Of a DNA stretch of 64,000 nt, positions 41,400 through 50,412 are shown piece by piece. Numbering within the stretch: the stretch's first letter is position 1; each line of letters starts with the position of its first letter. A program made the position numbers and the translations under genes. The notes under the pieces are model-generated. The model saw only the letters and a list, made by a program, of their open reading frames with translations, was not told where the DNA came from and searched no databases. Source of the DNA: an uncultured Acidobacteriia bacterium (GTDB lineage Bacteria; Acidobacteriota; Terriglobia; Bryobacterales; Bryobacteraceae); the NCBI GenBank assembly GCA_903851195.1, contig CAINNJ010000010.1:1-64000 (forward strand). Direction: 5' to 3'.

Positions 41400-43148
41400 A
41401 TGAACACCCGCGACGCCATCCGGTATCTGCGGCCATTCATCTGGCGGTACCGGTCCGGCTTCTTCTCGGGCCTCGCCTGCCTGGTCATGAAGGACGCGAT
41501 TGCCGTCTGCGGCCCGCTGGTGCTCGGCCGGGGGATCGACGCGCTCAAAGCGGGTGCGGACGCGCGCTCCGTGGCGGGTTTCGCCCTGCTGCTCCTCGCC
41601 GTATCCGCCGCCAAAGGCATCTTCCAGTTCGGGATGCGGATCATCCTGATCGGCGTTTCGCGCGACATCGAATTCGACCTCCGGAACGACCTCTTCCGTC
41701 ACGTCATCAGCCTTTCTCCGGACTACTTCGCGCGCCAGCGCACCGGCGACATTATGGCGCGCGCCACCAACGATCTGAATCAGGTCCGCATGCTGCTGGG
41801 CCCGGGCGTCATGTACTGTCTCGAAACGGGACTGACCTTCCTGCTCGCGGTCGCGATCATGTTGCGTCTCGACTGGAGACTGACGCTGCTGGCCATCCTG
41901 CCTGCGCCTTTCGTCAGCTTCGCCATGATCTGGTTCGGCCAGCGGATTCATGAGCGGTTCGAACGGATCCAGGCGAAGTTTTCCGATATCAGCAGCCGGG
42001 TGCAGGAAAATCTGGCGGGCGTCCGCATCGTGCGGGCGTTTGCCCAGGAACGCGCGGAGATTCGCAAATTCGAACTGCTGAACCACGATTACATTGCCCA
42101 GAATCTGCGCCTGGTGCGGTTACAGGGCATGCTGCAACCCCTGCTGGAACTTCTCATCGGCCTCACGTTTCTGGCGGTGTTATGGGCTGGCGGCTCTCAG
42201 GTGATGAAGGGGCGGCTTTCCCTGGGCGGCTTCGTCACGTTCAACACCTACATGGGCATGCTGGTCTGGCCCATGATCGCGCTGGGCTGGGTGGTGAACC
42301 TGATCCAGCGGGGCACGGCGTCCCTTTCCCGCATTGAGGAAATTTTGCGGGAGCGGCCGTCCCTCGCCGTGCCCGCGCTGCCTCTTTCGCCCGCCGCGAT
42401 GGCAGGGGAAATCCGCTTCGAAGACGTCACGGTCGCGTATCCTTCCGGCCTCGCGCTGGACCAGGTCAGCTTCCACATCCCCGCCGGCCGCACCGTCGCG
42501 ATCGTCGGCCATACGGGCTCGGGCAAATCGACCCTGGTCGGCCTCATCCCCCGCCTGCTCGATCCTTCCGGCGGCCGCGTCCTGATCGACGGTATCGACG
42601 CCCGCCAGTACGACCCCGCCGTGCTGCGCCGGAACGTCGCCTTCGTGCCGCAGGAGACGTTCCTGTTCAGTTCCACCCTGGCCGGAAACATCGCCTTCGG
42701 CGTGGAAAACGCCGATGCGGAAAGCATCGCGGGTGCCGCGGAAATGGCCGGACTTGCCGCGGATATCGCCGGTTTCCCCGCTGGTCTGGAAACCGTCGTC
42801 GGCGAGCGCGGTATCACTCTGTCCGGTGGCCAGAAACAGCGCACGGCCATCGCGCGCGCCGTCCTGCGCGATGCCCCCATTCTCATCCTGGATGACGCCC
42901 TTTCAAGCGTCGATACGCTGACCGAAGACCGTATTCTCACCGGCCTTTCCGGCGTGTTTGAAGGTCGCACCGTGATTCTGATCTCGCACCGAGTCTCCAC
43001 CGTACGGCACGCCGACCAGATTCTGGTGCTGGAAAAAGGCCGGATCGTGGAAAGCGGCTCCCACGACGAACTCGCCACCGCGGGAGGCTATTACGCCGAC
43101 CTGGTGACGCGCCAGACCCTGGAAGAAGAGCTGGAAACCACCCGTTAA
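41400..43148 (+). CDS. ABC exporter with fused membrane and ATPase domains (MsbA/MdlB type)
   Basis: 582 residues. The six-helix exporter domain (about 15-310) includes the coupling-helix region GVSRDIEFDLRNDLFRHVISLSPDYFARQRTGDIMARATNDLNQVRML. The ATPase has Walker A GHTGSGKSTLVGLI, the Q-loop in VPQETFLFSSTLAGNI, signature LSGGQKQRTAIARA, Walker B ILILDDALSSVD and H-loop ISHR. The Walker B glutamate is replaced by Asp (LDDALSS), as in the degenerate half of heterodimeric exporters, yet no partner gene is present. Drug, lipid or peptide export are all possible. Confidence 0.9.
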   Translation: MNTRDAIRYLRPFIWRYRSGFFSGLACLVMKDAIAVCGPLVLGRGIDALKAGADARSVAGFALLLLAVSAAKGIFQFGMRIILIGVSRDIEFDLRNDLFRHVISLSPDYFARQRTGDIMARATNDLNQVRMLLGPGVMYCLETGLTFLLAVAIMLRLDWRLTLLAILPAPFVSFAMIWFGQRIHERFERIQAKFSDISSRVQENLAGVRIVRAFAQERAEIRKFELLNHDYIAQNLRLVRLQGMLQPLLELLIGLTFLAVLWAGGSQVMKGRLSLGGFVTFNTYMGMLVWPMIALGWVVNLIQRGTASLSRIEEILRERPSLAVPALPLSPAAMAGEIRFEDVTVAYPSGLALDQVSFHIPAGRTVAIVGHTGSGKSTLVGLIPRLLDPSGGRVLIDGIDARQYDPAVLRRNVAFVPQETFLFSSTLAGNIAFGVENADAESIAGAAEMAGLAADIAGFPAGLETVVGERGITLSGGQKQRTAIARAVLRDAPILILDDALSSVDTLTEDRILTGLSGVFEGRTVILISHRVSTVRHADQILVLEKGRIVESGSHDELATAGGYYADLVTRQTLEEELETTR

Positions 43149-43175
43149 GCGGCTGCCTGGTAAAAAGGCCGTCCG

Positions 43176-45170
43176 TCAGATCCGATGAAAGGCCCGCAGA
43201 ATCTCCCGCGTGCCATACTGCAGCGCCACCGGCCGCCCATGCGGACAGGCCATCGGATACTCCGTCGCCGCCAGGCTCCGCAGCATCCACTCCATCTTTC
43301 TCTGGTCGAGCGGCGTGTTGATCTTGATGGCCGCGCGGCAGGCAATTGACGCCGCGATTCCCCGCCGCAGATCGGACAGCGAAACGCTTCGCAGTTCGTT
43401 CTCCGCGATCTCCAGAATTTCCAGCACCACCCTCTCCAGGTCGCCCAGTCCGATAGACGAAGGCGCGGCCTTCACGGCGATAGTGCGGTTTCCGAACGGT
43501 TCCGTATCGAAGCCGGAGTTGCTCAATTCGTCCGCGATCCGGGCATACTCGATCTGCTGTTCCGCCGTCAGTTGCAGAATCATCGGCATCAGCAACTGCT
43601 GCACTTCCACGCGTCCGGCGGCCTGCTGCTGCAGCACCTGCTCGAACAGGATCCGCTCGTGCGCCACGTGCTGGTCGATGATCCAAAGGCCATCCAGACC
43701 GGCCGCGATGATGAAACTGTTGTGCAACTGTCCCAGAGGCCGCAGTTCACCGATCCGCTCCATATTTTGCCCCATCGGCAGAGCGCCTTCGGGAAAACCG
43801 CCGTGGGTGTCGGGCACGCGAAGGCGCAGTGTGGCGGGCCCGGCAGGAGGCGCCGGCGGGGCAGGGGAGCGCGGTTCATTGATCGGTATCCCGGTGTCGC
43901 CGAAGTCGAAACGGCTGGCGGGAGGCGCCCCGTTCTGCAGCACGAAATCCGGCAAAACGCCCGCGTTCGGGTCCGGCCCGATGGCCTCGTCGAGCGGCGG
44001 CTGATCCTGTGCGCGTTCCGGCGCGAAATCCTGCAGCATCTGGGAAAATTCCGAGTACGGCAGGCCCGCTACCGGCTGCGCGCCGCGCGGTGAAACCGCG
44101 TGGGCGCCCGGACTGGGAATGGCATGGCTGAACGAAGGCGCCGGACGCGACTGCATTAGCTGCTCCCGGATGGAATCGCGCACGAAATCGTGCACCCAGG
44201 ACTGATGCCGGAACCGCACTTCGGTCTTCGACGGGTGCACATTCACATCCACCTCTTCGCAATCGGTCTCCAGAAACAGCAGCGCGAAGGGAAAGCAGGA
44301 GGCGGGCATTAGATTGTGATAGGCCGCCGATATCGCGTGCAGAATCAGCCGGTCCCGAATCAGCCGCCGGTTGACGAAGATGAAGATCGAGTTCCGGTTG
44401 TTCTTCTGCACCTGCGGCCGGGACACAAACCCGCTGATGGCGAAGCGGCGCGGCGGTTCGTCCGGTTCGGCAACCTGCAGCGTCGCGGTGCGTTCGGAAA
44501 GCTCCACCAGGTCTTCGAGCAGCGGTCCTCCGAACACCTGAAACACGCGCTCCCGCAGCGTTTCCACCGGCGTGGCATGCAGAAGATTGGTCGCGCTGTT
44601 CCAAAGCTCGAACGTCTTGTCGGGATGGGCGAGGCTGTAATGCGTCACCAGGGAGGCGATATGAGCCAGTTCCGTCTGCTCCGACCGCAGGAACTTCTTG
44701 CGGGCCGGCACGTTGAAAAACAGATCCCGGATGGAAAGCGATGTGCCGCCGCCTCGCGCGATCTCGTCGCAGCTCAGGATCTTGCCGCCAGCGATTTCCA
44801 CGCGCGTTCCCGTCTGCTCGTCGGGAGAACGGGTTTCCAGCAAAAGCCGCGATACCGAGGCAATGGACGGCAGCGCTTCACCGCGAAACCCGAGCGTCGC
44901 GATAGACAGCAAATCCTTGACATCATGCAGTTTGCTGGTCGCATGCCGCTCGAAGGCCAGCAGCGCATCGTCCCGCAGCATGCCGCAGCCATCGTCGACA
45001 ATCCGGATCAGCCGCCGCCCGCCGTTTTCGATCTCCACCCGGATGCTGGCCGAACCGGCATCGAGCGAGTTCTCCAGTAACTCTTTAACGACCGAAGCAG
45101 GCCGTTCTACGACTTCGCCGGCAGCGATTTTGTTCGCGACGTTGTCGGACAGAACACGGATACGCCCCAC
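43176..45170 (-). CDS. mutL: DNA mismatch repair protein MutL
   Basis: 664 residues. The GHKL ATPase N-terminus carries all motifs: IAAGEVVERPASVVKELLENSLDAGS, DDGCGM, TLGFRGEALPSIASVS, GTRVEI. The linker (about 340-480) is Pro/Ala-rich. The C-terminal domain has DQHVAHERILFEQ, equivalent to the DQHA-x2-E-x4-E endonuclease motif, plus ACRAAIK and CPHGRP, the metal-binding parts. This is the nicking MutL form found in bacteria without MutH. It lies convergent with the ABC exporter, and the epimerase gene is four bases upstream. Confidence 0.97.
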   Translation of the reverse strand: MGRIRVLSDNVANKIAAGEVVERPASVVKELLENSLDAGSASIRVEIENGGRRLIRIVDDGCGMLRDDALLAFERHATSKLHDVKDLLSIATLGFRGEALPSIASVSRLLLETRSPDEQTGTRVEIAGGKILSCDEIARGGGTSLSIRDLFFNVPARKKFLRSEQTELAHIASLVTHYSLAHPDKTFELWNSATNLLHATPVETLRERVFQVFGGPLLEDLVELSERTATLQVAEPDEPPRRFAISGFVSRPQVQKNNRNSIFIFVNRRLIRDRLILHAISAAYHNLMPASCFPFALLFLETDCEEVDVNVHPSKTEVRFRHQSWVHDFVRDSIREQLMQSRPAPSFSHAIPSPGAHAVSPRGAQPVAGLPYSEFSQMLQDFAPERAQDQPPLDEAIGPDPNAGVLPDFVLQNGAPPASRFDFGDTGIPINEPRSPAPPAPPAGPATLRLRVPDTHGGFPEGALPMGQNMERIGELRPLGQLHNSFIIAAGLDGLWIIDQHVAHERILFEQVLQQQAAGRVEVQQLLMPMILQLTAEQQIEYARIADELSNSGFDTEPFGNRTIAVKAAPSSIGLGDLERVVLEILEIAENELRSVSLSDLRRGIAASIACRAAIKINTPLDQRKMEWMLRSLAATEYPMACPHGRPVALQYGTREILRAFHRI

Positions 45171-45174
45171 GTTT

Positions 45175-46146
45175 CTACTTTAGCCCGTTGTTTCTACCCA
45201 AGTGCTGTGCGCGGGCGGCTTCGAGGCTGATCCGCAAACCCTCGTCATAAGGCGTCTTGTGAAGCGGGCCGAGCAGCTTCTGCAGAGCCGAATCGTCCAG
45301 CAGCACGGGATCCGTGAGCAGATAATGCATCTCGACCAGTTCGCGCATCAGCGGATTGAACAAACCCATCACCCGCAGCACCAGCTTTCCTGCCTCGCGA
45401 ATGCGAACCTTCTGCCCGGCCATGCGAAACACCCGTTCCGCCAGATCCTTTTGCGTCGCCGCACCGGCGCCGGCAAAGTGCCAGACATGCCCCCACGCTC
45501 CTTCCTGGGCGATCAATGCCGTGACAACCGGGCCCACATCGGGGATGAAAACGAACTCGTGCGGTTTATCGATGGGGCTGAGCAGGTTCGCCGTGCCCCC
45601 CGTCGCAGCGGCCTGGAACAGGCTGTCGAGATAGCTCTTTTCCACTCCCGGACCGTAAAAGTCCGGCAGGCGCAGCACACTCCCGCGAATTTTGCCCTGC
45701 GCGTCGGCTTCCAGCAGCAGATCTTCCTGCTGCTTCCGCATCTTGCCCTTGAACGTGTGCGGCTCGCGGGCATGCGACTCCGTAACCGGCGTCGTCTGTG
45801 GCCGCCCATAAGGGTAGACAGTGCCGATCAGCAGCATCTTTGGCACGCCTTCGGCAATCGCTGCATCGAGCGCCTTCCGCATTAGTTGCGGGTGCAGCTG
45901 AAACTGGTCGTAGGCGACGCCGATCAGATACACAATCGTGTCGGAACCCCGCAACGCAGCCCGCGCGGATGCCGGATCATCGGGATTCCATGTGACGATT
46001 TCCGCCAGACGGCTCCCGCCAAAAGCCTTGCTGAGAGCGGCGCCATCCCGTCCGACCACACGATAGGAAGTTCCCGCCTTGTCGAGCGCCGCCCCAATGC
46101 TCTTACCGACCGCGCCCGCCGCGCCGAGCAGCGTGATACCACTCAT
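45175..46146 (-). CDS. NAD(P)-dependent epimerase/dehydratase-family protein
   Basis: 323 residues. The Rossmann start ITLLGAAGAVGKSIGAALDKAGTSYRVVGRD (GxxGxxG) is followed by TIVYLIGVAYDQFQLHPQLM and LLIGTVYPYGRP, with a Tyr at the position of the SDR active site, and LRLPDFYGPGVEKSYLDSLF. The shape is that of atypical extended SDRs that act on sugars or serve as oxidoreductases. No pathway partner is nearby; MutL is encoded immediately downstream. Confidence 0.8.
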   Translation of the reverse strand: MSGITLLGAAGAVGKSIGAALDKAGTSYRVVGRDGAALSKAFGGSRLAEIVTWNPDDPASARAALRGSDTIVYLIGVAYDQFQLHPQLMRKALDAAIAEGVPKMLLIGTVYPYGRPQTTPVTESHAREPHTFKGKMRKQQEDLLLEADAQGKIRGSVLRLPDFYGPGVEKSYLDSLFQAAATGGTANLLSPIDKPHEFVFIPDVGPVVTALIAQEGAWGHVWHFAGAGAATQKDLAERVFRMAGQKVRIREAGKLVLRVMGLFNPLMRELVEMHYLLTDPVLLDDSALQKLLGPLHKTPYDEGLRISLEAARAQHLGRNNGLK

Positions 46147-46205
46147 AATTCACTCCCGAGGCCGGCCCGGCCTTCGCCTGGCCGGCCCCTGACGAACGGG
46201 AACCT

Positions 46206-46964
46206 CTACTGCAACAGCGCGTCGACTTCTTCAATGGCCGCGAAACACTCGCGCAGCCAGGTCCGGCAGTAGCGGCGTTCCGTGAAGCCCAGACTCGCGT
46301 CCTTTGATTCCGCGAACCCCGAAAAGGGCAGGCTGGAACGATCCACCGACTGGTAGACCGAACCGTCCAGCGCGGGTACCGAAATTTCCTTCGCTCCCAC
46401 GGCAAGCAGGTCCTTGCGGGTATTCGACTTATCGTAAACGTCGAACTTCGCCGCGACCCCGAGGTTCTTCACGATCACGTAGTTCACGTTGCGGCCCAGC
46501 GCGTTGAAGCATTCCTTCAGATGACCGACGCTGTCGACCGCTCCGCCCAGCACGTAGACGATCGTGATGCCGAGATTTCCCGCTTCCGCTTCTTCCAGAG
46601 CGCCGCCGCGATACAGCCAGTTCTTCAGATCTTCACCGGAACGCGCGCCCAGATCGACCAGGGCGATGCGGCGTCCCGCTCCGTCCATCACGTAGTCGAG
46701 CACCGGCGCGATGCTCGCGGCATCGGCGACGTTCACCGACGCCGTTTCAGTCTTGTGAAAGCGCAGCAACTGGCCGGTGGACCCTTCGGCGTCGAAGGCG
46801 CGGAAAGCCGTCTTGCGCGAATTCAGATAGTCGGCCAGAACGCGGGCGACTGTGGTCTTGCCCACGCCGCCTTTCTCGCCGTGAGTGAGAATCAGACGGG
46901 GCTTGTCGAACAGTGTGGATGGGTTCTTGTCGCCGGTGTTTTTTTCGGTTGCCGCGGTGCTCAT
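46206..46964 (-). CDS. ParA/MinD-like P-loop ATPase, orphan
   Basis: 252 residues. A deviant Walker A motif (ILTHGEKGGVGKTTVARVLADYL) and FDAEGSTGQLLRF mark the ParA/MinD superfamily. The Walker B-like strand RIALVDLGARSGEDL is atypical (the usual D-x-P-P is missing), and the C-terminal part does not resemble chromosomal ParA. No parB or parS-like site is evident. It follows an HTH gene by six bases in what looks like a two-gene cassette. Partitioning, plasmid-derived or regulatory roles are all possible. Confidence 0.75.
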   Translation of the reverse strand: MSTAATEKNTGDKNPSTLFDKPRLILTHGEKGGVGKTTVARVLADYLNSRKTAFRAFDAEGSTGQLLRFHKTETASVNVADAASIAPVLDYVMDGAGRRIALVDLGARSGEDLKNWLYRGGALEEAEAGNLGITIVYVLGGAVDSVGHLKECFNALGRNVNYVIVKNLGVAAKFDVYDKSNTRKDLLAVGAKEISVPALDGSVYQSVDRSSLPFSGFAESKDASLGFTERRYCRTWLRECFAAIEEVDALLQ

Positions 46965-46970
46965 GGTCGT

Positions 46971-47342
46971 TTAAAGTTCCTCGATTCGTGAAAAGGGATG
47001 GATTCCGGGGCACGCCTCCGGCGCGTTTTTGGGCGCCTGGGGCGTGAGACCGTTTTGAAGTTTCCGGCGCTCGGAAAGCGTGAGTCGCCGAAGGATCTGG
47101 AGAGAGCTGAGGGCGAGCGCCGGCACGGGAGTCCTGCCTGCCAGCCAGTCGTCGATGGCTGTCCTCGGAAGTCCCAGACCGTTGGCGAGTTCCTGGGCCG
47201 TAAAGCCGCCCTGCTCCATCTCCTCGCGCAACGCTTCCGGACTGCTGAACGCCGCGGAGTCCCGACTCTGTGTCGGCGCGGGATTCAGGCGCAGTCCGGC
47301 AAGTCCGGCTTCGAGGAGATCAAGCATTTCCAGTGTCGTCAA
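46971..47342 (-). CDS. Small helix-turn-helix protein partnered with the ParA-like ATPase
   Basis: 123 residues. The central part GGFTAQELANGLGLPRTAIDDWLAGRTPVPALALSSLQIL reads as an XRE/Cro-type helix-turn-helix. The N-terminus (MTTLEMLDLLEAGLAGLRLN) is helical. It precedes the ParA-like gene by six bases and could be its autoregulator or DNA-binding partner. No known family was recognised beyond the fold. Confidence 0.65.
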   Translation of the reverse strand: MTTLEMLDLLEAGLAGLRLNPAPTQSRDSAAFSSPEALREEMEQGGFTAQELANGLGLPRTAIDDWLAGRTPVPALALSSLQILRRLTLSERRKLQNGLTPQAPKNAPEACPGIHPFSRIEEL

Positions 47343-47806
47343 ATGTGTCGAAAGCTGATTGCGAACCGGCCCTGCGGGAATGACTTGAGGTATTCCTCGG
47401 CACAGGCCCTTCGCTATCGTAGCGCATGCGTCCGGGACCCGTGCGCTGATACTCCCGATAGAAAGCTTTTGTTATTCAGACGAAACATGTTCGTGAGAAT
47501 ATGGAGTTGAGTCAGCGGCCCGCGACCCCTGCCATGAGGCATTCGCACCCTGTCGCCGCGACTCCCTGTCGCTTCTCCAACCGATTCACAATCAAGTAGT
47601 CCCCGTGCCGTCACGGCAAACGCGCACGCCGCTTGCGCAGCCACGGTTTTCGTGACCCGCGGCTTTCGTGACATTTGTAAAGCGCCGCAGTTTCAAAACA
47701 GCCAGGTCGTCTGACAGGGCGTAGACCCTGAGTGCAACGTACCGGCCGGAGGTGTCTTCCGACGCCAATCCGGTCCGCCTGACTCAACCAAAAAGGAGGA
47801 ACACCC
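47343..47806. other. Divergent intergenic region upstream of the HTH and TPR genes
   Basis: No supported gene. Small symmetric features are CGCTA-TCG-TAGCG (47412-47424) and a direct repeat of TTTCGTGAC in the 47645-47675 region. AAAGGAGGA directly before 47807 is the ribosome site of the TPR gene. Promoters for both flanking genes are expected here but could not be assigned. Confidence 0.4.
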
Positions 47807-49066
47807 ATGCGCTCTCTCGCAGTGCTTTGGCTTTGTGTGTTATCGACAGCAGACTCCCCGGCCGCCGTGCCGGTTTCAACGGATTCGCCCTCGCCGAACT
47901 GGATGGAGGTGCACGAAAAAGCCGTCGCCGCCATCAAAAATCGCCAGTTTGAAACGGCCGCCGAGCTTTTTCGCGCCTCCCAGCCCCTCGCCAGGAACGA
48001 GGTTCAGCGCGGCCTTTCCGCCAACGATCTTGGCGTTACCCTGCACCAGCTGATTCGCGATTCCGAAGCAAAAGTGCAGCTGGAAGCCGCCTTCGCGATC
48101 TGGCAGGCGTCGCCGCACGAACAGGCCCGCATGTCCCAGACAGCCGAGGCTCTGGCGGCCGTGAATCGCACGCTGGGCGATTATGCCGGCGCGGAGAAAG
48201 TTCTGCGCACCGCTCTGGCAACGCCCGCCGCCGATATCGAAAACCACGCTCTCCTGACCAACGAACTCGGCGACATTCTGCGCGAAGTCGGCCGCTCCGC
48301 CGAAGCGCACCGCCTGTTTGAAAAGACTCTCGCGCAGCCCGGCACATCGCCGCGGCGGCAGGTGGATGCTCTGGTGGGAATGGCCGATCTCGACCGCGAC
48401 GCCCACTCCTGGGACGCCAGCTTCGAAGGCTGGAACAAGGCACTCACGATCGTTCGCGAACAGCACTGGGTATCGCTCGAAGCCGCCGCGGTCCGCGGGC
48501 TCGGCATGACTTATCTCGACCGCGGTGAACTCGCGCGCGCCGAACCGCTTCTGCGTCGGGCTCTGGCGCTGTTCGAATCGCAGCCGGTCCCCGGCCACCA
48601 GATCGCTTCCACGCTGAGCTGTCTCGCGCAGCTCTACCACGCGGAGAAGAAGTTTTCCCTGGCGGAGGAAGTTCTGCAGCGGGCGATCCGGATCGCGGAG
48701 CAAACGCTCGGCGCCGAACACCCGCAGGTTGCCGTGCTGCTGGAAATGCTGGGTGACGCGGAGGCATCGCAAAAACATCTGACCCAGGCGACAGAACACT
48801 TCGAGCGGGCGCGGGTGATTATGGCGAACCGGTTCGGTGCGAAGTCACCCATGGCGGCGGCCGTCAGTGCCAGCCTGGCTCTCGCGGAACAACGCGCCGA
48901 CCACAATGCCGAAGCGGCCGCGCACTTTGAACAGGCGCTTGCGGTACTGAACACGGCAGGACCTGAAGCGCAGTCCATGCGCGACGCCGTGATGAAGGGC
49001 TATCTGGATACCTGCAAAGCCCTTCACCGCAAAGTAACGCCGGCCGTCAGCAGTTTTAGCCGGTAG
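47807..49066 (+). CDS. Exported tetratricopeptide-repeat protein
   Basis: 419 residues with a signal-like start (MRSLAVLWLCVLSTADSPAAV) and an excellent ribosome site (AAAGGAGGA). From about residue 35 on it is a chain of TPR units, e.g. AIKNRQFETAAELFRASQ, TLGDYAGAEKVLRTALA, LDRGELARAEPLLRRALALFE and HAEKKFSLAEEVLQRAIRIAE. No enzymatic domain. Such proteins are usually scaffolds in the periplasm. It stands alone, facing the iron operon tail to tail. Confidence 0.82.
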   Translation: MRSLAVLWLCVLSTADSPAAVPVSTDSPSPNWMEVHEKAVAAIKNRQFETAAELFRASQPLARNEVQRGLSANDLGVTLHQLIRDSEAKVQLEAAFAIWQASPHEQARMSQTAEALAAVNRTLGDYAGAEKVLRTALATPAADIENHALLTNELGDILREVGRSAEAHRLFEKTLAQPGTSPRRQVDALVGMADLDRDAHSWDASFEGWNKALTIVREQHWVSLEAAAVRGLGMTYLDRGELARAEPLLRRALALFESQPVPGHQIASTLSCLAQLYHAEKKFSLAEEVLQRAIRIAEQTLGAEHPQVAVLLEMLGDAEASQKHLTQATEHFERARVIMANRFGAKSPMAAAVSASLALAEQRADHNAEAAAHFEQALAVLNTAGPEAQSMRDAVMKGYLDTCKALHRKVTPAVSSFSR

Positions 49067-49069
49067 TAT

Positions 49070-49453
49070 TTACTTCTTCGGACTGTAAGCGACGCAGTCG
49101 ATCTCGATCTTGATATCGGCTGCGAACTTACAGACGATGGTGGTGCGCGCCGGTTTGTCGTTGCCGAAGAACTCGGCGTAAACCTCGTTCATCTTCGCGA
49201 AATCCGCGCCGTCCGCCATGAAAACACCCACGCGAACCACGTCCGCGACGCTGGCGCCCGCGTCTTCTAAGATGCGCCGGATGTTATTCAGCGTGACGCG
49301 CGTTTCCTGCTGGATGTCGGCCGGAATGTACTGATTGGTCTCGGGATCCACCGCCAACTGGCCCGAAACAAAAATGAAATCTCCCGCGCGAACCGCCGGA
49401 GAGTACGGACCGCGCGGAACCGGTGCGCCCGATGGAAAAAGCCGTTCAATCAT
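49070..49453 (-). CDS. ridA: RidA-family protein
   Basis: 127 residues from ATG 49453. Typical pattern: PVPRGPYSPAVRAGDFIFVSGQLAVDPET, TLNNIRRILEDAGASVADVVRVGVFMAD and PARTTIVCKFAADIKIEIDCVAY, with the conserved Arg in ARTT and the Glu in IEIDC. RidA hydrolyses reactive enamine/imine intermediates made by PLP enzymes. It is the last gene of the iron-uptake operon, six bases after thioredoxin reductase; no link between RidA and iron uptake is known. Confidence 0.94.
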   Translation of the reverse strand: MIERLFPSGAPVPRGPYSPAVRAGDFIFVSGQLAVDPETNQYIPADIQQETRVTLNNIRRILEDAGASVADVVRVGVFMADGADFAKMNEVYAEFFGNDKPARTTIVCKFAADIKIEIDCVAYSPKK

Positions 49454-49458
49454 AGTTT

Positions 49459-50382
49459 TTAATGCCCCTCTTCTTCGAGCAGACGCTCGGTTTCGATAGC
49501 CGCCATGCAGCCGGCGCCGGCCGCCGTAATGGCCTGACGGTAGATGCGGTCCTGCACGTCGCCCGCGTGAAAAACGCCGTGGATATTGGTTCGCGCGCCC
49601 CCGTGAGAGATGAGGTAGCCGTCCGGATCCAGATCGAGTTGGCCCCGAAAAATTTTGGTATTCGGGATATGACCGATCGCGACAAAGAAACCGTCCACAT
49701 CGCGCAGCGTGGTTTCGCCGGTCACCAGATTCCGTAACCGCACCCCGGTCACCTCGCCCTTGCTGACGTCGAAAACTTCTTCCACCGCCGTGTTCAGAAT
49801 GAATTCGATCTTCGGATTCGCCATCGCCCGATCCAGCATGATCTTCGACGAACGGAATGTATCGCGGCGATGCACCAGCGCGACGCGCCGGCCGAAGCGG
49901 GTCAGAAAGTTCGCCTCTTCCATGGCGGAATCGCCGCCGCCCACCACCATAATCTCTTTGTCGCGGTAGAAAAAGCCGTCGCACGTGGCGCAGGAACTGA
50001 CGCCGCGCCCGATCAGCTTCTGTTCCGAAGGCAGGTCCAGCCAGCGGGCCTTGGCGCCGGAAGCCACGATCAGCGTGCGCGTCTCGATCCACTCGCTGTT
50101 CACTTTGAGGCGAAACGGCCGCTTCGAGAGGTCGGCTTCCGTGACTTCGCCGTCGAGATACACGGCGCCGAAACGCTCCGCCTGAATCTTCATGTTCTCG
50201 ACGAGTTCCGGTCCCAGAATGCCGTGGGGAAAGCCGGGAAAATTTTCGACTTCGCTGGTGATGGAAAGTTGCCCGCCGGCTTCGAGGCCCTTAATAACAA
50301 GCGGGTTCAGCCCCGCGCGCGCCGTATAAACAGCCGCCGTGTTTCCGGCACAGCCGGAGCCAATAATCACAACATTGTGCAT
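49459..50382 (-). CDS. trxB: Thioredoxin reductase
   Basis: 307 residues. The FAD motif is VVIIGSGCAGNTAAVYTARAGL, the redox-active pair is in GVSSCATCDGFFY (CATC), the NADPH motif is MVVGGGDSAMEEA and the FAD end motif is GVFHAGDVQDRIYRQAITAAGAGCMAA. It reduces thioredoxin with NADPH in the cytoplasm. It sits in the operon with the FTR1-type iron system; related iron systems in Campylobacter carry thioredoxin-like proteins nearby, so a supply of electrons for the periplasmic side is a plausible reason. Confidence 0.96.
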   Translation of the reverse strand: MHNVVIIGSGCAGNTAAVYTARAGLNPLVIKGLEAGGQLSITSEVENFPGFPHGILGPELVENMKIQAERFGAVYLDGEVTEADLSKRPFRLKVNSEWIETRTLIVASGAKARWLDLPSEQKLIGRGVSSCATCDGFFYRDKEIMVVGGGDSAMEEANFLTRFGRRVALVHRRDTFRSSKIMLDRAMANPKIEFILNTAVEEVFDVSKGEVTGVRLRNLVTGETTLRDVDGFFVAIGHIPNTKIFRGQLDLDPDGYLISHGGARTNIHGVFHAGDVQDRIYRQAITAAGAGCMAAIETERLLEEEGH

Positions 50383-50412
50383 GAGTAAACCCTGAGGTTA
50401 ACAGATCGGCTG

